From assembly GCF_029227915.1 (NCBI RefSeq), contig NC_079885.1, forward strand, positions 992,001 to 1,056,000: 64,000 bases of DNA, read 5' to 3'. The translations under genes were made by a program, and so were the position numbers. The stretch is from Hydractinia symbiolongicarpus (taxonomy: Eukaryota > Cnidaria > Hydrozoa > Anthoathecata > Hydractiniidae). A model generated the notes under the pieces. The model was not told the origin of the DNA. It did not search any database and saw nothing but the letters and a program-made list of their open reading frames with translations. This document shows, piece after piece, positions 14,401-27,308 of this stretch. Positions within the stretch are counted from its first letter, which is position 1. Each line of letters opens with the position of its first letter.

Positions 14401-15168
14401 TGATGAGACGCTGAATAAAAGAAGTTTAATCGCCGGCAAACGAAAACCTGCGATTTCCCGTAAATCCTGGACTCGGCCCGTATAGTCAAAAGTATACAAA
14501 GAAAGTACCCAGGGAAAAAACTCATTTTCAGAACGATTTTTTAAATTATTTTTTCACCACTAAAACGCATAAGACTTGTAGTTTTTAAAAATGTTTTCAT
14601 TTTTGATGAAACGCTGAATAAAAGAAGTTTAATCGCCGGCAAACGAAAACCCGCGATTTCCCGCAAATCCCGGCTTGGCCCGTATAGTCAAAAGTATACG
14701 AAGAAAGTACCCAGGGAGTAAACTCATTTTCCGAACGATTTTTTAAATTATTTTTTCACCACTAAAACGCGTGAGACTTGTAGTTTTCAAAAATGTTTTC
14801 ATTTTTGATGAGACGCTAAAAAAAAGCAGTTTAATCGCCGGCAAACGAAAACCCGCGATTTCCCGTAAATCCCGAGCTTGGCCCGTATAGTCAAAAGTAT
14901 ACAAAGAAAGTACCCAGGGAGTAAACTTATTTCCCGAACGATTTTTTATATTATTTTTTTACCACTAAACGCATGAGACTTGTAGTTTTCAAAAATATTT
15001 TCATATTTGAAGGGACGCTGAATAAAAGAAGTTTAATCGCCGGCAAACGAAAACCCGCGATTTCCCGTAAATCCGGGCTTGGCCCGTAAAGTCAAAAGTA
15101 TACAAAGAAAGTACCCAGGGAGTAAACTCATTTCCCGAACGATTTTTTAAATTACTTTTTCACCACTA
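11480..15168. repeat. Low-order domain I monomers with local duplications
   Basis: No long higher-order unit is evident. Local copies are: two neighbouring monomers with acttgcgatttccctaaat near 12,014 and 12,217, and again near 12,825 (offset about 606 bp); three successive monomers with cttaatgaaagagg from about 12,940 to 13,540; and adjacent monomers with gctgaaaaaaagcag and cgccgtcaaacg near 14,005 and 14,208, practically identical to each other. No non-satellite sequence is present. Confidence 0.75.
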
Positions 15169-16560
15169 AAACGCATGAGACTTGTAGTTTTTAAAAATGT
15201 TTTCATTTTTGATGAGACGCTGAATAAAAGAAGTTTAATCGCCGGCAAACGAAAACCTGCGATTTCCCTAAATCCCGGACTCGGCCCGTATAGTCAAAAG
15301 TGTAAAAAGAAAGTACCCAGGGAGTAAACTCATTTCAAGAACGATTTTTTAAATTATTTTTTCACCACTAAAACGCATAAGACTTGTAGTGTTTAAAAAT
15401 GTTTTCATTTTTGATGAGACGCTGAATAAAAGAAGTTTAATCGCCGGCAAACGAAAACCCGCGATTTCCCGTAAATCCCGGGCTTGGCCCGTATAGTCAA
15501 AAGTATACAAAGAAAGTACCCAGGGAGTAAACTCACTTCCCGAACGATTTTTTAAATTATTTTTTCACCACTCAAACGCATGAGACTTGTAGTTTTCAAA
15601 AATGTTTTCATTTTTGATGAGACGCTGAATAAAAGAAGTTTAATCGCCGGCAAACGAAAACCCGCGATTTCCCGTAAATCCGGGCTTGGCCCGTACAGTC
15701 AAAAGTATACAAAGAAAGTACCCAGGGAGTAAACTCATTTCCCGAACGAATTTTTAAATTAGTTTTTCACCACTAAAACGCATGAGACTTGTAGTTTTTA
15801 AAAATGTTTTCATTTTTGATGAGACGCTGAATAAAAGAAGTTTAATCGCCGGCAAACGAAAACCTGCGATTTCCCGTAAATCCTGGACTCGGCCCGTATA
15901 GTCGAATGTATACAAAGAAAGTACCCTGTGAGTAAACTCATTTCCAGAACGATTTTTTAAATTATTTTTTCACCACTAAAACGCATAAGACTTGTAGTTT
16001 TTAAAATAGTTTTCATTTATGATGAGACGCTGAATATAAGAAGTTTAATCGCCGGCAAACGAAAACCCGCGATTTCCCTTAAATCCCGGCTTGGCCCGTA
16101 TAGTCAAAAGTATACAAAGAAAGTACCCAGGGAGTAAACTCATTTCCCGAACGATTTTTTAAATTATTTTTTCACCATTAAAACGCACGAGACTTGTAGT
16201 TTTTAAAAATATTTTCATTTTTGATGAGACGCTGAATAAAAGAAGTTTAATCGCCGGCAAACGAAAACCCGCGATTTCCAGTAAATCCCGGCTCGGCCCG
16301 TATAGTCAAAAGTATACAAAGAAAGTACCCAGGGAGTAAACTCATTTCCCGAACGATTTTTTAAATCATTTTTTCACCACTAAAACGCACGAGACTTGTA
16401 GTTTTCAAAAATATTTTCATTTTTGATGAGACGCTGAATAAAAGCAGTTTAATCGCCGGCAAACGAAAACCTGCGATTTCCCTAAATCCCGGACTCGGCC
16501 CGTATAGTCAAAAGTATACAAAGAAAGTACCCAGGGAGTAAACTCATTTCCAGAACGATT
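15169..16560. repeat. Distal copy of the 1-1,190 block, with one extra monomer
   Basis: It matches the left end of the window at offset 15,168 as far as 16,180. A monomer with cacgag, agaag and gatttccagtaaatcccggctcgg follows (about 16,180-16,380) that has no counterpart in the first copy. The match then resumes about 203 bp later with the cacgag, agcag, cctgcgatttccctaaat monomer. Confidence 0.85.
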
Positions 16561-16984
16561 TTTTAAATTATTTTTTCACCACTAAAACGCATAAGACTTG
16601 TAGTTTTCAAAAATGTTTTCTTTTTTGATAAGACGCTGAATAAAAGAAGTTTAATCGCCGGCAAACGAAAACCCGCGATTTCCCGTAAATCCCGGGCTTG
16701 GCCCGTATAGTCAAAAGTATACAAAGAAAGTACCCAGGGAGTAAACTCATTTCCCGAACGATTTTTTATATTATTTTTTTACCACTAAACGCATGAGTCT
16801 TGTAGTTTTCAAAAATATTTTCATATTTGATGGGACGCTGAATAAAAGAAGTTTAATCGCCGGCAAACGAAAATCCGCGATTTCCCGTAAATCCCGGACT
16901 CGGCCCGTATAGTCAAAAGTATACAAAGAAAGTACCCAGGGAGTAAACTCATTTCCCGAACGATTTTTTAAATTATTTCTTCAC

Positions 16985-19900
16985 CACTAATACACATGAG
17001 ACTTGTAGTTTTCAAGAATGTTTTCATTTTTGATGAGACGCTGAATAAAAGCAGTTTAATCGCCGGCAAACGAAAACCTGCGATTTCCCTAAATCCCGGA
17101 CTCGGCCCGTATAGTCAAAAGTATACAAAGAAAGTACCCAGGGAGTAAACTCATTTCCAGAACGATTTTTTAAATTATTTTTTCACCACTAAAACGCATA
17201 AGACTTGTAGTTTTCAAAAATGTTTTTATTTTTGATGAGACGCTGAATAAAAGAAGTTTAATCGCCGGCAAACGAAAATCCGCGATTTCGCGTAAATCCC
17301 GGGCTTGGCCCGTATAGTCAAAAGTATACAAAGAAAGTACCCAGGGAGTAAACTCATTTCCCGAACGATTTTTTATATTATTTTTTTACCACTAAACGCA
17401 TGAGTCTTGTAATTTTCAAAAATATTTTCATTTTTGATGAGACGCTGAATAAAAGCAGTTTAATCGCCGGCAAACGAAAACCTGTGATTTCCCTAAATCC
17501 CGGACTCGGCCCGTATAGTCAAAAGTATACAAAGAAAGTACCCAGGGAGTAAACTCATTTCCCGAACGATTTTTTAAATTATTTTTTCACCACTAAAACG
17601 CATGAGACTTGTAGTTTTCAAGAATGTTTTCATTTTTGATGAGACGCTGAATAAAAGCAGTTTAATCGCCGGCAAACGAAAATCCGCGATTTCCCGTAAA
17701 TCCCGGACTCGGCCCGTATAGTCAAAAGTATACACAGAAAGTACCCAGGGAGTAAACTCATTTCCCGAACGATTTTTTAAATTATTTTTTCACCACTAAA
17801 ACACATGAGACTTGTAGTTTTCAAGAATGTTTTCATTTTTGATGAGACGCTGAATAAAAGCAGTTTAATCGCCGGCAAACGAAAACCTGCGATTTCCCTA
17901 AATCCCGGACTCGGCCCGTATAGTCAAAAGTATACAAAGAAAGTACCCAGGGAGTAAACTCATTTCCCGAACGATTTTTTATATTATTTTTTTACCACTA
18001 AACGCATGAGTCTTGTAGTTTTCAAAAATATTTTCATATTTGATGGGACGCTGAATAAAAGAAGTTTAATCGCCGGCAAACGAAAATCAGTGATTTCCCG
18101 TAAATCCCGGACTCGGCCCGTATAGTTAAAAGTATACAAAGAAAGTACCCAGGGAGTAAACTCATTTCCCGAACGATTTTTTAAATTATTTTTTCACCAC
18201 TAAAACGCATGAGTCTTGTAGTTTTCAAAAATATTTTCATATTTGATGGGACGCTGAATAAAAGAAGTTTAATCGCCGGCAAACGAAAATCCGCGATTTC
18301 CCGTAAATCCCGGACTCGGCCCGTATAGTCAAAAGTATACAAAGAAAGTACCCTGGGAGTAAACTCATTTCCCGAACGATTTTTTAAATTATTTTTTCAC
18401 CACTAATACACATGAGACTTGTAGTTTTCAAGAATGTTTTCATTTTTGATGAGACTCTGAATAAAAGCAGTTTAATCGCCGGCAAACGAAAACCTGCGAT
18501 TTCCCTAAATCCCGGACTCGGCCCGTATAGTCAAAAGTATACAAAGAAAGTACCCAGGGAGTAAACTCATTTCCAGAACGATTTTTTAAATTATTTTTTC
18601 ACCACTAAAACGCATAAGACTTGTAGTTTTCAAAAATGTTTTTATTTTTGATGAGACGCTGAATAAAAGAAGTTTAATCGCCGGCAAACGAAAATCCGCG
18701 ATTTCGCGTAAATCCCGGACTCGGCCCGTATAGTTAAAAGTATACAAAGAAAGTACCCAGGGAGTAAACTCATTTCCCGAACGATTTTTTATATTATTTT
18801 TTTACCACTAAACGCATGAGTCTTGTAATTTTCAAAAATATTTTCATTTTTGATGAGACGCTGAATAAAAGCAGTTTAATCGCCGGCAAACGAAAACCTG
18901 TGATTTCCCTAAATCCCGGACTCGGCCCGTATAGTCAAAAGTATACAAAGAAAGTACCCAGGGAGTAAACTCATTTCCCGAACGATTTTTTAAATTATTT
19001 TTTCACCACTAATACACATGAGACTTGTAGTTTTCAAGAATGTTTTCATTTTTGATGAGACGCTGAATAAAAGCAGTTTAATCGCCGGCAAACGAAAACC
19101 CGCGATTTCCCGTAAATCCCGGACTCGGCCCGTATAGTCAAAAGTATACAAAGAAAGTACCCAGGGAGTAAACTCATTTCACAAACGATTTTTTAAATTA
19201 TTTTTTCACCACTAAAACACATGAGACTAGTAGTTTTCAAGAATGTTTTCATTTTTGATGAGACGCTGAATAAAAGCAGTTTAATCGCCGGCAAACGAAA
19301 ACCTGCGATTTCCCTAAATCCCGGACTCGGCCCGTATAGTCAAAAGTATACAAAGAAAGTACCCAGGGAGTAAACTCATTTCAAGAACGATTTTTTAAAT
19401 TATTTTTTCACCACTAAAACGCATAAGACTTGTAATTTTCAAAAATGTTTTCATTTTTGATGAGACGCTGAATAAAAGAAGTTTAATCGCCGGCAAACGA
19501 AAACCCGCGATTTCCCGTAAATCCCGGGCTTGGCCGTATAGTCAAAAGTATACAAAGAAAGTACCCAGGGAGTAAACTCATTTCCCGAACGATTTTTTAA
19601 ATTATTTTTTCACCACTAAAACACATGAGACTTGTAGTTTTCAAGAATGTTTTCATTTTTGATGAGACGCTGAATAAAAGCAGTTTAATCGCCGGCAAAC
19701 GAAAACCTGCGATTTCCCTAAATCCCGGACTCGGCCCGTATAGTCAAAAGTATACAAAGAAAGTACCCAGGGAGTAAACTCATTTCAAGAACGATTTTTT
19801 AAATTATTTTTTCACCACTAAAACGCATAAGACTTGTAATTTTCAAAAATGTTTTCATTTTTGATGAGACGCTGAATAAAAGAAGTTTAATCGCCGGCAA

Positions 19901-21850
19901 ACGAAAACCCGCGATTTCCCGTAAATCCCGGGCTTGGCCGTATAGTCAAAAGTATACAAAGAAAGTACCCAGGGAGTAAACTCATTTCCCGAACGATTTT
20001 TTATATTATTTTTTTACCACTAAACGCATGAGTCTTGTAGTTTTCAAAAATATTTTCATATTTGATGGGACGCTGAATAAAAGAAGTTTAATCGCCGGCA
20101 AACGAAAATCAGTGATTTCCCGTAAATCCCGGACTCGGCCCGTATAGTTAAAAGTATACAAAGAAAGTACCCAGGGAGTAAACTCATTTCCCGAACGATT
20201 TTTTAAATTATTTTTTCACCACTAAAACGCATGAGTCTTGTAGTTTTCAAAAATATTTTCATATTTGATGGGACGCTGAATAAAAGAAGTTTAATCGCCG
20301 GCAAACGAAAATCCGCGATTTCCCGTAAATCCCGGACTCGGCCCGTATAGTCAAAAGTATACAAAGAAAGTACCCTGGGAGTAAACTCATTTCCCGAACG
20401 ATTTTTTAAATTATTTTTTCACCACTAATACACATGAGACTTGTAGTTTTCAAGAATGTTTTCATTTTTGATGAGACTCTGAATAAAAGCAGTTTAATCG
20501 CCGGCAAACGAAAACCTGCGATTTCCCTAAATCCCGGACTCGGCCCGTATAGTCAAAAGTATACAAAGAAAGTACCCAGGGAGTAAACTCATTTCCAGAA
20601 CGATTTTTTAAATTATTTTTTCACCACTAAAACGCATAAGACTTGTAGTTTTCAAAAATGTTTTTATTTTTGATGAGACGCTGAATAAAAGAAGTTTAAT
20701 CGCCGGCAAACGAAAATCCGCGATTTCGCGTAAATCCCGGGCTTGGCCCGTATAGTCAAAAGTATACAAAGAAAGTACCCAGGGAGTAAACTCATTTCCC
20801 GAACGATTTTTTATATTATTTTTTTACCACTAAACGCATGAGTCTTGTAATTTTCAAAAATATTTTCATTTTTGATGAGACGCTGAATAAAAGCAGTTTA
20901 ATCGCCGGCAAACGAAAACCTGTGATTTCCCTAAATCCCGGACTCGGCCCGTATAGTCAAAAGTATACAAAGAAAGTACCCAGGGAGTAAACTCATTTCC
21001 CGAACGATTTTTTAAATTATTTTTTCACCACTAAAACGCATGAGACTTGTAGTTTTCAAGAATGTTTTCATTTTTGATGAGACGCTGAATAAAAGCAGTT
21101 TAATCGCCGGCAAACGAAAATCCGCGATTTCCCGTAAATCCCGGACTCGGCCCGTATAGTCAAAAGTATACAAAGAAAGTACCCAGGGAGTAAACTCATT
21201 TCCCGAACGATTTTTTAAATTATTTTTTCACCACTAAAACACATGAGACTTGTAGTTTTCAAGAATGTTTTCATTTTTGATGAGACGCTGAATAAAAGCA
21301 GTTTAATCGCCGGCAAACGAAAACCTGCGATTTCCCTAAATCCCGGACTCGGCCCGTATAGTCAAAAGTATACAAAGAAAGTACCCAGGGAGTAAACTCA
21401 TTTCAAGAACGATTTTTTAAATTATTTTTTCACCACTAAAACGCATAAGACTTGTAATTTTCAAAAATGTTTTCATTTTTGATGAGACGCTGAATAAAAG
21501 AAGTTTAATCGCCGGCAAACGAAAACCCGCGATTTCCCGTAAATCCCGGGCTTGGCCGTATAGTCAAAAGTATACAAAGAAAGTACCCAGGGAGTAAACT
21601 CATTTCCCGAACGATTTTTTATATTATTTTTTTACCACTAAACGCATGAGTCTTGTAGTTTTCAAAAATATTTTCATATTTGATGAGACGCTGAATAAAA
21701 GCAGTTTAATCGCCGGCAAACGAAAATCAGTGATTTCCCGTAAATCCCGGACTCGGCCCGTATAGTTAAAAGTATACAAAGAAAGTACCCAGGGAGTAAA
21801 CTCATTTCCCGAACGATTTTTTAAATTATTTTTTCACCACTAAAACGCAT
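16985..21850. repeat. Three-copy higher-order block (offsets 1416 and 2022 bp)
   Basis: The anchor cactaatacacatgag begins copies at 16,985, 18,401 and 20,423. The marker tcttgtaattttcaaaaata sits at 17,405, 18,821 and 20,843, giving the same offsets of 1416 and 2022 bp. Copy 2 is longer by about three monomers. Within it a dimer (aaaacacatgag monomer with tttcaagaacg, then an ataag monomer with gacttgtaattttc and cttggccgtat) occurs twice in succession, 19,214-19,617 and 19,618-20,021. Copy 3 has that dimer once, at about 21,237-21,640. Confidence 0.88.
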
Positions 21851-23225
21851 GAGACTTGTAGTTTTCAAGAATGTTTTCATTTTTGATGAGACGCTGAATA
21901 AAAGCGGTTTAATCGCCGGCAAACTAAAACCCGCGATTTCCCGTAAATCCCGAGTTTGGCACGTATAGTCGAATGTATACAAAGAAAGTACCCTGTGAGT
22001 AAACTCATTTCCAGAACGATTTTTTAAATTATTTTTTCACCACTAAAACGCACGAGACTTGTAGTTTTCAAAAATGTTTTCATTTTTGATGAGACGCTGA
22101 ATAAAAGAAGTTTAATCGCCGGCAAACGAAAACCCGCGATTTCCCGTAAATCCCGGGCTTGGCCCGTATAGTCAAAAGTATACAAAGAAAGTACCCAGGG
22201 AGTAAACTCATTTCCCGAACAATTTTTTATATTATTTTTTTACCACTAAACGCATGAGTCTTGTAGTTTTCAAAAATATTTTCACATTTGATGGGACGCT
22301 GAATAAAAGAAGTTTAATCGCCGGCAAACGAAAATCCGCGATTTCCCGTAAATCCCGGACTCGGCCCGTATAGTCAAAAGTATACAAAGAAAGTACCCAG
22401 GGAGTAAATTCATTTCCCGAACGATTTTTTTAATTATTTTTTCACCACTAAAACGCATGAGACTTGTAGTTTTCAAAAATGTTTTCATTTTTGATAAGAC
22501 GCTTAATGAAAGAGGTTTAATCGCCGGCAAACGAAATCCCGCGTTTTCCCGTAAATCCGGGGCTTGGCCCGTATAGTCGAATGTATACAAAGAAAGTACC
22601 CAGGGAGTAAACTTATTTGCCGAACGATTTTTTAAATTTTTTTTTCACCATTAAAACGCATGAGACTTGTAGTTTTCAAAAATGTTTTCATTTTTGATGA
22701 GACGCTTAATGAAAGAGGTTTAATCGCGGCAAACGAAAACCCGCGATTTCCCGTAAACCCCAGACTCGGCCTGCATAGTCAAAAGTATACAAAAAAAGTA
22801 CCCAGGGAGTAAACTCATTTCCCGAACGAATTTTTAAATTACTTTTTCACCACTAAAACGCATGAGACTTGTAGTTTTTAAAAATGTTTTCATTTTTGAT
22901 GAGACGCTGAATAAAAGAAGTTTAATCGCCGGCAAACGAAAACCTGCGATTTCCCGTAAATCCTGGACTCGGCCCATATATTCAAAAGTATACAAAGAAA
23001 GTACGCAGGGAGTAAACTCATTTCCCAAACGATTTTTTAAATTATTATTTCACCACTAAAACGCATGAGACTTGTAGTTTTCAAGAATGTTTTCATTTTT
23101 GATGAGACGCTGAATAAAAGCAGTTTAATCGCCGGCAAACGAAAACCCGCGATTTCCCGTAAATCCCGGCTTGGCCCGTATAGTCAAAAGTATACAAAGA
23201 AAGTACCCAGGGAGTAAACTCATTT
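21840..23225. repeat. Three-copy dispersed block, copy 2 (one monomer shorter)
   Basis: It carries attttcacatttgatggg near 22,280 and tcggcccatatattcaaaag near 22,970, as do the copies near 2-3.6 kb and 25.1-26.5 kb. Compared with those, one monomer is missing. The monomer at about 22,048-22,250 starts with the cacgag form of one neighbour and ends with the agaag, cccgggcttgg form of the next, so the joint lies inside it. Confidence 0.87.
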
Positions 23226-25080
23226 CCCGAACGAATTTTTAAATTACTTTTTCACCACTAAAACGCATGAGACTTGTAGTTTTTAAAAATGTTTTCTTTT
23301 TTGATGAGACGCTGAATAAAAGCAGTTTAATCGCCGGCAAAGGAAAACCTGCTATTTCCCTAAATCCCGGACTCGGCCCGTATAGTCAAAAGTATAAAAA
23401 GAAAGTACCCAGGGAGTAAACTCATTTCCAGAACGATTTTTTAAATTATTTTTTCACCACTAAAACGCATAAGACTTGTAGTTTTTAAAAATGTTTTCAT
23501 TTTTGATGAGACGCTGAATAAAAGAAGTTTAATCTCCGGCAAACGAAAACCCGCGATTTCCCGTAAATCCCGGGCTTGGCCGTATAGTCAAAAGTATACA
23601 AAGAAAGTACCCAGGGAGTAAACTCATTTCCCGAACGATTTTTTATATTATTTTTTTACCACTAAACGCATGAGTCTTGTAGTTTTCAAAAATATTTTCA
23701 TATTTGATGGGACGCTGAATAAAAGAAGTTTAATCGCCGGCAAACGAAAATCAGTGATTTCCCGTAAATCCCGGACTCGGCCCGTATAGTTAAAAGTATA
23801 CAAAGAAAGTACCCTGTGAGTAAACTCATTTCCAGAACGATTTTTTAAATTATTTTTTCACCACTAAAACGCACGAGTCTTGTAGTTTTCAAAAATATTT
23901 TCATATTTGATGGGACGCTGAATAAAAGAAGTTTAATCGCCGCCAAACGAAAATCAGTGATTTCCCGTAAATCCCGGACTCGGCCCGTATAGTTAAAAGT
24001 ATACAAAGAAAGTACCCAGGGAGTAAACTCATTTCCCGAACGAATTTTTAAATTACTTTTTCACCACTAAAACGCATGAGACTTGTAGTTTTTAAAAATG
24101 TTTTCATTTTTGATGAGACGCTGAATAAAAGCAGTTTAATCGCCGGCAAAGGAAAACCCGCGATTTCCCGTAAATCCCGGGCTTGGCACGTATAGTCGAA
24201 TGTATACAAAGAAAGTACCCTGTGAGTAAACTCATTTCCAGAACGATTTTTTAAATTATTTTTTCACCACTAAAACGCACGAGACTTGTAGTTTTCAAAA
24301 ATATTTTCATTTTTGATGAGACGCTGAATAAAAGCAGTTTAATCGCCGGCAAACGAAAACCTGCGATTTCCCTAAATCCCGGACTCGGCCCGTATAGTCA
24401 AAAGTATACAAAGAAAGTACCCAGGGAGTAAACTCATTTCCCGAACGATTTTTTAAATTATTTTTTCACCACTAAAACGCATAAGATTTGTAGTTTTCAA
24501 AAATATTTTCATATTTGATGGGACGCTGAATAAAAGAAGTTTAATCGCCGGCAAACGAAAACCCGCGATTTCCCGTAAATCCCGGACTCGGCCCGTATAG
24601 TTAAAAGTATACAAAGAAAGTACCCAGGGAGTAAACTCATTTCCCGAACGATTTTTTAAATTATTTTTTCACCACTAAAACGCATGAGTCTTGTAGTTTT
24701 CAAGAATGTTTTCATTTTTGATGAGACGCTGAATAAAAGCGGTTTAATCACCGGCAAACGAAAACCCGCGATTTCCCGTAAATCCCGGGCTTGGCACGTA
24801 TAGTCGAATGTATACAAAGAAAGTACCCTGTGAGTAAACTCATTTCCAGAACGATTTTTTAAATTATTTTTTCACCACTAAAACGCACGAGTCTTGTAGT
24901 TTTCAAAAATATTTTCATATTTGATGGGACGCTGAATAAAAGAAGTTTAATCGCCGCCAAACAAAAATCAGTGATTTCCCGTAAATCCCGGACTCGGCCC
25001 GTATAGTTAAAAGTATACAAAGAAAGTACCCAGGGAGTAAACTCATTTCCCGAACGATTTTTTAAATTATTTTTTCACCA
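23225..25080. repeat. Mixed domain I monomers, 5-monomer spacing of a rare subtype
   Basis: The unusual monomer start gcacgagtcttg with cgccgccaaac and aatcagtgattt occurs at 23,871 and 24,885, 1,014 bp apart (five monomers). Around it alternate the agcggt/ggcacgtatagtcgaatg form (with ccctgtgag and ccagaacg) and the catatttgatggg form. Nothing other than satellite is present. Confidence 0.7.
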
Positions 25081-26500
25081 CTAAAACGCATGAGACTTGT
25101 AGTTTTCAAGAATGTTTTCATTTTTGATGAGACGCTGAATAAAAGCGGTTTAATCGCCGGCAAACGAAAACCCGCGATTTCCCGTAAATCCCGGGCTTGG
25201 CACGTATAGTCGAATGTATACAAAGAAAGTACCCTGTGAGTAAACTCATTTCCAGAACGATTTTTTAAATTATTTTTTCACCACTAAAACGCACGAGACT
25301 TGTAGTTTTCAAAAATATTTTCATTTTTGATGAGACGCTGAATAAAAGCAGTTTAATCGCCGGCAAACGAAAACCTGCGATTTCCCTAAATCCCGGACTC
25401 GGCCCGTATAGTCAAAAGTATACAAAGAAAGTACCCAGGGAGTAACCTCATTTCCAGAACGATTTTTTAAATTATTTTTTCACCACTAAAACGCATAAGA
25501 TTTGTAGTTTTCAAAAATGTTTTCATTTTTGATGAGACGCTGAATAAAAGAAGTTTAATCGCCGGCAAACGAAAACCCGCGATTTCCCGTAAATCCCGGG
25601 CTTGGCCCGTATAGTCAAAAGTATACAAAGAAAGTACCCAGGGAGTAAAATCATTTCCCGAACAATTTTTTATATTATTTTTTTACCACTAAACGCATGA
25701 GTCTTGTAGTTTTCAAAAATATTTTCACATTTGATGGGACGCTGAATAAAAGAAGTTTAATCGCCGGCAAACGAAAATCCGCGATTTCCCGTAAATCCCG
25801 GACTCGGCCCGTATAGTCAAAAGTATACAAAGAAAGTACCCAGGGAGTAAATTCATTTCCCGAACGATTTTTTTAATTATTTTTTCACCACTAAAACGCA
25901 TGAGACTTGTAATTTTCAAAAATGTTTTCATTTTTGATAAGACGCTTAATGAAAGAGGTTTAATCGCCGGCAAACGAAATCCCGCGTTTTCCCGTAAATC
26001 CGGGGCTTGGCCCGTATAGTCGAATGTATACAAAGAAAGTACCCAGGGAGTAAACTTATTTGCCTAACGATTTTTTAATTTTTTTTTTCACCACTAAAAC
26101 GCATGAGACTTGTAGTTTTCAAAAATGTTTTCATTTTTGATGAGACGCTTAATGAAAGAGGTTTAATCGCGGCAAACGAAAACTCGCAATTTCCCGTAAA
26201 CCCCAGACTCGGCCTGCATAGTCAAAAGTATACAAAAAAAGTACCCAGGGAGTAAACTCATTTCCCGAACGAATTTTTAAATTACTTTTTCACCACTAAA
26301 ACGCATGAGACTTGTAGTTTTTAAAAATGTTTTCATTTTTGATGAGACGCTGAATAAAAGAAGTTTAATCGCCGGCAAACGAAAACCTGCGATTTCCCGT
26401 AAATCCTGGACTCGGCCCATATATTCAAAAGTATACAAAGAAAGTACGCAGGGAGTAAACTCATTTCCCAAACGATTTTTTAAATTATTATTTCACCACT
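25080..26500. repeat. Three-copy dispersed block, copy 3
   Basis: It matches 2,020-3,440 at a constant offset of 23,060, including gtaacctcatttcc (2,383 and 25,443), attttcacatttg, and the ataagacgcttaatgaaag monomer. It matches copy 2 at offset 3,443 from the attttcacatttg monomer onward. It ends at 26,500, where a different dimer begins. Confidence 0.9.
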
Positions 26501-27308
26501 AAAACGCATAAGACTTGTAGTTTTTAAAAATGTTTTCATTTTTGATGAGACGCTGAATAAAAGAAGTTTAATCTCCGGCAAACGAAAACCCGCGATTTCC
26601 CGTAAATCCCGGCTTGGCCCGTATAGTCAAAAGTATACAAAGAAAGTACCCACTGAGTAAACTCATTTCCCGAACGATTTTTTAAATTATTTTTTCACCA
26701 CTAAAACGCACGAGACTTGTAGTTTTCAACAATATTTTCATTTTTGATGAGACGCTGAATAAAAGCAGTTTAATCGCCGGCAAACGAAAACCTGCGATTT
26801 CCCTAAATTCCGGACTCGGCCCGTATAGTCAAAAGTATACAAAGAAAGTACCCAGGGAGTAAACTCATTTCCAGAACGATTTTTTAAATTATTTTTTCAC
26901 CACTAAAACGCATAAGACTTGTAGTTTTTAAAAATGTTTTCATTTTTGATGAGACGCTGAATAAAAGAAGTTTAATCTCCGGCAAACGAAAACCCGCGAT
27001 TTCCCGTAAATCCCGGCTTGGCCCGTATAGTCAAAAGTATACAAAGAAAGTACCCACTGAGTAAACTCATTTCCCGAACGATTTTTTAAATTATTTTTTC
27101 ACCACTAAAACGCACGAGACTTGTAGTTTTCAACAATATTTTCATTTTTGATGAGACGCTGAATAAAAGCAGTTTAATCGCCGGCAAACGAAAACCTGCG
27201 ATTTCCCTAAATTCCGGACTCGGCCCGTATAGTCAAAAGTATACAAAGAAAGTACCCAGGGAGTAAACTCATTTCCAGAACGATTTTTTAAATTATTTTT
27301 TCACCACT
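26501..27308. repeat. Exact tandem duplication of a 404-bp dimer
   Basis: Monomers at 26,501 and 26,703 are repeated at 26,905 and 27,107. Shared private changes are aatctccggc, acccactgagtaaac, ttttcaacaatattttc and ctaaattccggact. I found no difference by eye. A diverged copy of the same dimer plus its right neighbours occurs from 27,917 (offset 1,012 bp). Confidence 0.9.
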
